From positions 1 to 23,000 of the forward strand of contig CAZMJM010000008.1 in assembly GCA_964566875.1 (NCBI GenBank): a stretch of DNA of 23,000 nucleotides, in the 5' to 3' direction. Position numbers and translations under genes: made by a program. The DNA comes from CAZEQH01 sp964566875 (GTDB lineage: Bacteria; Patescibacteriota; Minisyncoccia; Minisyncoccales; JANBVM01). How positions within the stretch are numbered: position 1 is the stretch's first letter; the number at the start of each line of letters is the position of its first letter. Shown here piece by piece: positions 21,365-23,000 of the stretch. A model generated the notes under the pieces. That model saw only the letters and a list, made by a program, of their open reading frames with translations, had not been told where the DNA came from and did no database searches.

Positions 21365-21742
21365 TTAAACGGTCAGATGTCTGACCCTGGCTTTCTTTTT
21401 TTCTAAATCTATATTGATCGCTATCACCCCTATCTCCCATTTTGAATCCAGCGGTATGTTATTTTTGGCCAGCCAGTATTCGGCACTCTTTTCTATCTTT
21501 TTTATTTTTGCTGAATTTACCTTTTCTTCCGGCCGTACCGATCCCTTTGGGCGGGAGAGAGCCTTCACTTCCATAAAGGATACGACGTCATCCTTTTGAG
21601 CCACGATATCAATCTCTCCTTTCAAGGGAGATTGGGATGGACGGAAATAAAAGTTGGTGTCCAGTATCCGATAGCCCTTCTTCTTCAGATAGGAGCGGGC
21701 AATTCTTTCACCCAATTCCCCGATCTTTTTAGTGTTGTTCAT
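21365..21742 (-). CDS. yraN: YraN-family (UPF0102) nuclease-like protein
   Basis: I start this 125-residue protein at the ATG at 21742 (MNNTKKIGELGERIARSYL), because an upstream extension to 21796 would read into repeat DNA and family members begin near GELGE. The restriction-endonuclease-like core shows GELGERIARSYLKKKGYRIL, GEIDIVAQKDDVVSFMEVKA (Asp and Glu-x-Lys as metal-binding residues) and a closing YWLAKNN region. The function of YraN is not settled; DNA recombination or repair roles have been suggested. Between NFYFR and GEIDIV there is an unusual insertion, PSQSPLKG, which coincides with an inverted repeat (21611-21633). It is followed after 38 bases by the degV gene. Confidence 0.87.
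   Translation of the reverse strand: MNNTKKIGELGERIARSYLKKKGYRILDTNFYFRPSQSPLKGEIDIVAQKDDVVSFMEVKALSRPKGSVRPEEKVNSAKIKKIEKSAEYWLAKNNIPLDSKWEIGVIAINIDLEKKKARVRHLTV
21611..21633. repeat. Inverted repeat inside yraN
   Basis: AATCTCTCC and GGGAGATT arms flank TTTCAA, giving a near-palindrome within the coding sequence. It encodes the SPLKGE part of an insertion that YraN relatives do not usually have. The form resembles the AATCTCCC type of interspersed inverted repeats common in small bacterial genomes. Confidence 0.55.
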
Positions 21743-22059
21743 AAAAAATAATGGCTTGTATCGCGTTCGTGTTTGCGCCGCGAAGCTCCGCAACAAAGTG
21801 AAGGAGCGAAGTGGTGGTCCTTCGACTCGCTCCGCTCGCTCAGGACACTCGAGTCAATCAGGATTTAACAATGTGGTAACAACTATTGGGTGGTTTACCG
21901 CGAGTGAACCCCGAGATTTATCGAGGGGTGAATCGAGTGCCCTTCGACTCGCTCCGCTCGCTCAGGACACTCAATTCAATCAGGATTTAACAATGTGGTA
22001 ACAACTATTGGGTGGTTTACCGCGAGTGAACCCCGAGATTTATCGAGGGGTGAATCGAG
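21743..22059. other. Repeat-filled intergenic region between yraN and tRNA-Ala
   Basis: No gene is supported here. The left part (21770-21818) has GCGAAGCTCCGC and GGAGCGAAGTGG stretches. The rest is a 122-bp tandem duplication reaching to the tRNA-Ala 3' end. Open frames through it exist only because the repeat lacks stops. No convincing terminator was found apart from the repeats' own inverted sequences. Confidence 0.8.
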
Positions 22060-22061
22060 TG
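21819..22061. repeat. 122-bp direct tandem duplication
   Basis: Two units (21819-21940 and 21941-22061, period 122) are nearly identical; the main difference I see is CTCGAGTC versus CTCAATTC. Each contains CCTTCGACTCGCTCCGCTCG, a GGTTTAC/GTGAACC inverted repeat and CCCCGAG/CGAGGGG arms. The second unit ends exactly at the tRNA-Ala 3' border. The shared form of the CGACTCGCTCC core links it to repeats near tRNA-His and tRNA-Lys. Confidence 0.92.
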
Positions 22062-22130
22062 GACCTGACGGGAATCGAACCCATATCTCTGCAATGCGAA
22101 TGCAGTGCTCTACCGTTGAGCTACAGGCCC
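22060..22130 (-). tRNA. tRNA-Ala (anticodon CGC)
   Basis: On the minus strand GGGCCTGTAGCTCAACGG opens a standard 71-nt tRNA: acceptor GGGCCTG/CAGGTCC with the alanine-specific G3:U70 pair, D arm GCTC/GAGC, anticodon stem CTGCA/TGCAG around TTCGCAT (anticodon CGC), T arm TGGG TTCGATT CCCG, and discriminator A at 22060. CCA is not encoded. Its first 10 bases overlap the last codons and stop of the upstream HAD gene on the same strand, so the two cannot be separate transcription units with a spacer. Confidence 0.94.
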
Positions 22131-22756
22131 TCTATTGTTTCCTGGAGTTCGGCCATGGAAGCAATTCTGGCGCCAGGCGAGTTGGGAAATTTGTTTTTCC
22201 GGTCTATCAGGATAGTCTTTATCCCCAACTTTTGGGCGGGAGCGATATCTCTTTCCGGGTCGTCTCCCACCATCACCGTCTTGGCGGCACTAACCCCGAA
22301 ACTCTCCAAAACCTTCAGAAATACCTTGGGGTCCGGCTTCAAAGAGCCGGTTTCAGCCGGAGTGAATATTTCTCCGAAACCTTGCAGGTCGGCGCTTTCC
22401 ACCAGGAATTTAGCGCTGTCAGTGAGGATGGATTTTTTATAAGGCAGATTTGAAACAGCTTCTACGTCATCGTAAATTTTATAGGCAACGTTATCACGAA
22501 GAAAATCCGCAAACCTGCCGATATCTTCTGCTCTTTGGTTTTTGCCGAATTCCTTGAGAAGCTGGCCGCTGAAGTCGTCCCAGCCTCTGGCAAAACACAT
22601 CATTTTGGAAAAGGCACGGGAAAAGCTTTCAGTCTCAGCTTTTCCTTTTATAGTGATACTAAAATCACCGAGACGCGCAAAAAATTTTTGCGGATCATAA
22701 TCCGCCGCAAAGGCTAGGGTATTCCAGAAGTCAAAAATGACAAGCTCGGGTTTCAT
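22121..22756 (-). CDS. HAD-superfamily hydrolase
   Basis: The 211-residue protein shows a Rossmann-type HAD fold. Motif I is IFDFWNTLA (nucleophile Asp9), motif II is ILTDSA, motif III includes GSLKPDPKVF (catalytic Lys), and motif IV is MVGDDPERDI. It would be a phosphatase or related enzyme of the class with a helical cap. Motif I has Trp at the place where phosphatases normally have a second Asp (DxD becomes DxW). This argues for weak or altered catalysis, or a dehalogenase-like reaction. The stop codon TAG lies inside tRNA-Ala, and tRNA-Pro sits 22 bases upstream, so tRNA-Pro, this gene and tRNA-Ala probably share a transcript. Confidence 0.88.
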   Translation of the reverse strand: MKPELVIFDFWNTLAFAADYDPQKFFARLGDFSITIKGKAETESFSRAFSKMMCFARGWDDFSGQLLKEFGKNQRAEDIGRFADFLRDNVAYKIYDDVEAVSNLPYKKSILTDSAKFLVESADLQGFGEIFTPAETGSLKPDPKVFLKVLESFGVSAAKTVMVGDDPERDIAPAQKLGIKTILIDRKNKFPNSPGARIASMAELQETIEGL

Positions 22757-22778
22757 GATTTTATTTATTACTATAATT

Positions 22779-22849
22779 TCGGGATGCTGGGAATCGAACC
22801 CAGGCCGCAGGCTCCCGATGCCTGTGTACTACCGTTATACTACACCCCG
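22779..22849 (-). tRNA. tRNA-Pro (anticodon CGG)
   Basis: On the minus strand CGGGGTGTAGTATAACGG begins a 71-nt tRNA: acceptor CGGGGTG/CATCCCG with the C1:G72 pair typical of bacterial proline tRNAs, anticodon stem CAGGC/GCCTG around ATCGGGA (anticodon CGG), T arm CTGGG TTCGATT CCCAG, and discriminator A. The bases after it are AA, so CCA is not encoded. It lies directly upstream of the HAD gene in the same orientation. Confidence 0.92.
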
Positions 22850-22854
22850 TGTGC

Positions 22855-22880
22855 GACATGGAACATGGAACATGGAACAT
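22855..22880. repeat. GGAACAT heptamer repeat
   Basis: Three exact tandem copies of GGAACAT (22860-22880) follow a partial unit (GACAT). Short heptamer tracts like this are prone to slippage and are often variable. Confidence 0.9.
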
Positions 22881-22910
22881 ATCATCTCTTCTCCGTTCCG
22901 TGTCTCGTGC

Positions 22911-22989
22911 TCTATGTTATGTGTTCTATGATATGTGTCCTGTGTGTTTCATGTTCTATGTTATGTGCTATGTGTTCTATGATATGTGT
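22911..22989. repeat. Imperfect direct repeat of TCTATGTTATGTG / TTCTATGATATGTG
   Basis: Copy one (22911-22938) and copy two (22955-22989) share TCTATGTTATGTG and TGTTCTATGATATGTGT, with an extra CTATG in the second. The stretch from 22881 to 23000 is otherwise low-complexity and T/G-rich, and I see no gene in it. Confidence 0.75.
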
Positions 22990-23000
22990 TTTAGGTGACC

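Noticed and set aside
21743..21796. Longer N-terminus for yraN starting at 21796
   Set aside because: The added residues come from repeat-like intergenic DNA, and YraN proteins normally start close to the GELGE motif.
21732..22453. Rightward open frames through the 122-bp repeat and tRNA-Ala
   Set aside because: They run through tandem repeat and tRNA sequence and show no protein-like features.
22855..22989. CRISPR array
   Set aside because: The repeats are short and directly tandem or only duplicated, without regular unique spacers, and no cas gene is present.
1..23000. Recoded TGA (glycine) as in some candidate-phylum bacteria
   Set aside because: Several genes end at TGA with well-placed overlapping starts (accC, plsC, fabG), and no conserved gene needs an internal TGA.

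Overview
The window looks like a chromosomal piece of a small-genome bacterium of the Patescibacteria / Candidate Phyla Radiation type, possibly a parcubacterium. The evidence is indirect. Genes are tightly packed and often overlap by 4 bases. Many starts lack an obvious Shine-Dalgarno sequence. tRNA genes do not encode CCA. NusA and ClpP are bacterial. Short palindromes occur in linkers and even inside coding regions, and intergenic repeats of the GCTTCGCTC type, familiar from such genomes, are present. TGA is used as an ordinary stop. No 16S rRNA gene is present, so the lineage is an inference.

Layout. Positions 1-825 hold the start of a gene running off the left edge, then tRNA-His and tRNA-Lys. 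Positions 825-2890 carry nusA followed by clpP, read leftward and closed by a strong hairpin. Positions 2970-14404 are one long leftward run of thirteen genes: a DUF35/DUF362 fusion, bioY, fabG, a fabZ-fabK fusion, fabK, two plsC-type acyltransferases, biotin carboxylase, a biotin carrier protein, a minimal biotin ligase, a pccB-type carboxyltransferase and two plsY paralogues. An archaeal-type GTP-dependent dephospho-CoA kinase (14460-14972) is divergent from that run. Leftward genes at 14941-19169 encode an SCP2/archaeal-type thiolase, a fatty-acid-kinase-like protein (FakA), a membrane protein with MscS-associated helices and a CarS-like CDP-lipid synthase. A rightward pair (19214-20462) encodes a PHP hydrolase and a CDP-alcohol phosphatidyltransferase. 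The right end holds a DegV/FakB protein, YraN, a 122-bp tandem repeat, tRNA-Ala, a HAD protein, tRNA-Pro and low-complexity repeats.

How the genes fit together. Nearly everything from 2970 to 21326 can be placed in one lipid pathway. BioY and BirA supply and attach biotin. AccC, BCCP and PccB would make malonyl-CoA (or another carboxylated acyl-CoA). FabG, FabZ-FabK and FabK would do reduction, dehydration and enoyl reduction. FakA with DegV/FakB could make acyl-phosphate. PlsY and PlsC would build phosphatidic acid, the CarS-like enzyme would make a CDP-lipid, and the CDP-alcohol transferase would add a head group.

No acyl carrier protein, FabD, FabH, FabF or PlsX gene is visible here. The only condensing-type enzyme is a thiolase, close to a DUF35 OB-fold protein and a CoA-biosynthesis kinase, both of kinds typical of archaea. 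This suggests, but does not prove, a CoA-based and partly archaeal-like route to bacterial membrane lipids. The missing ACP and ketosynthase genes could lie elsewhere in the genome.
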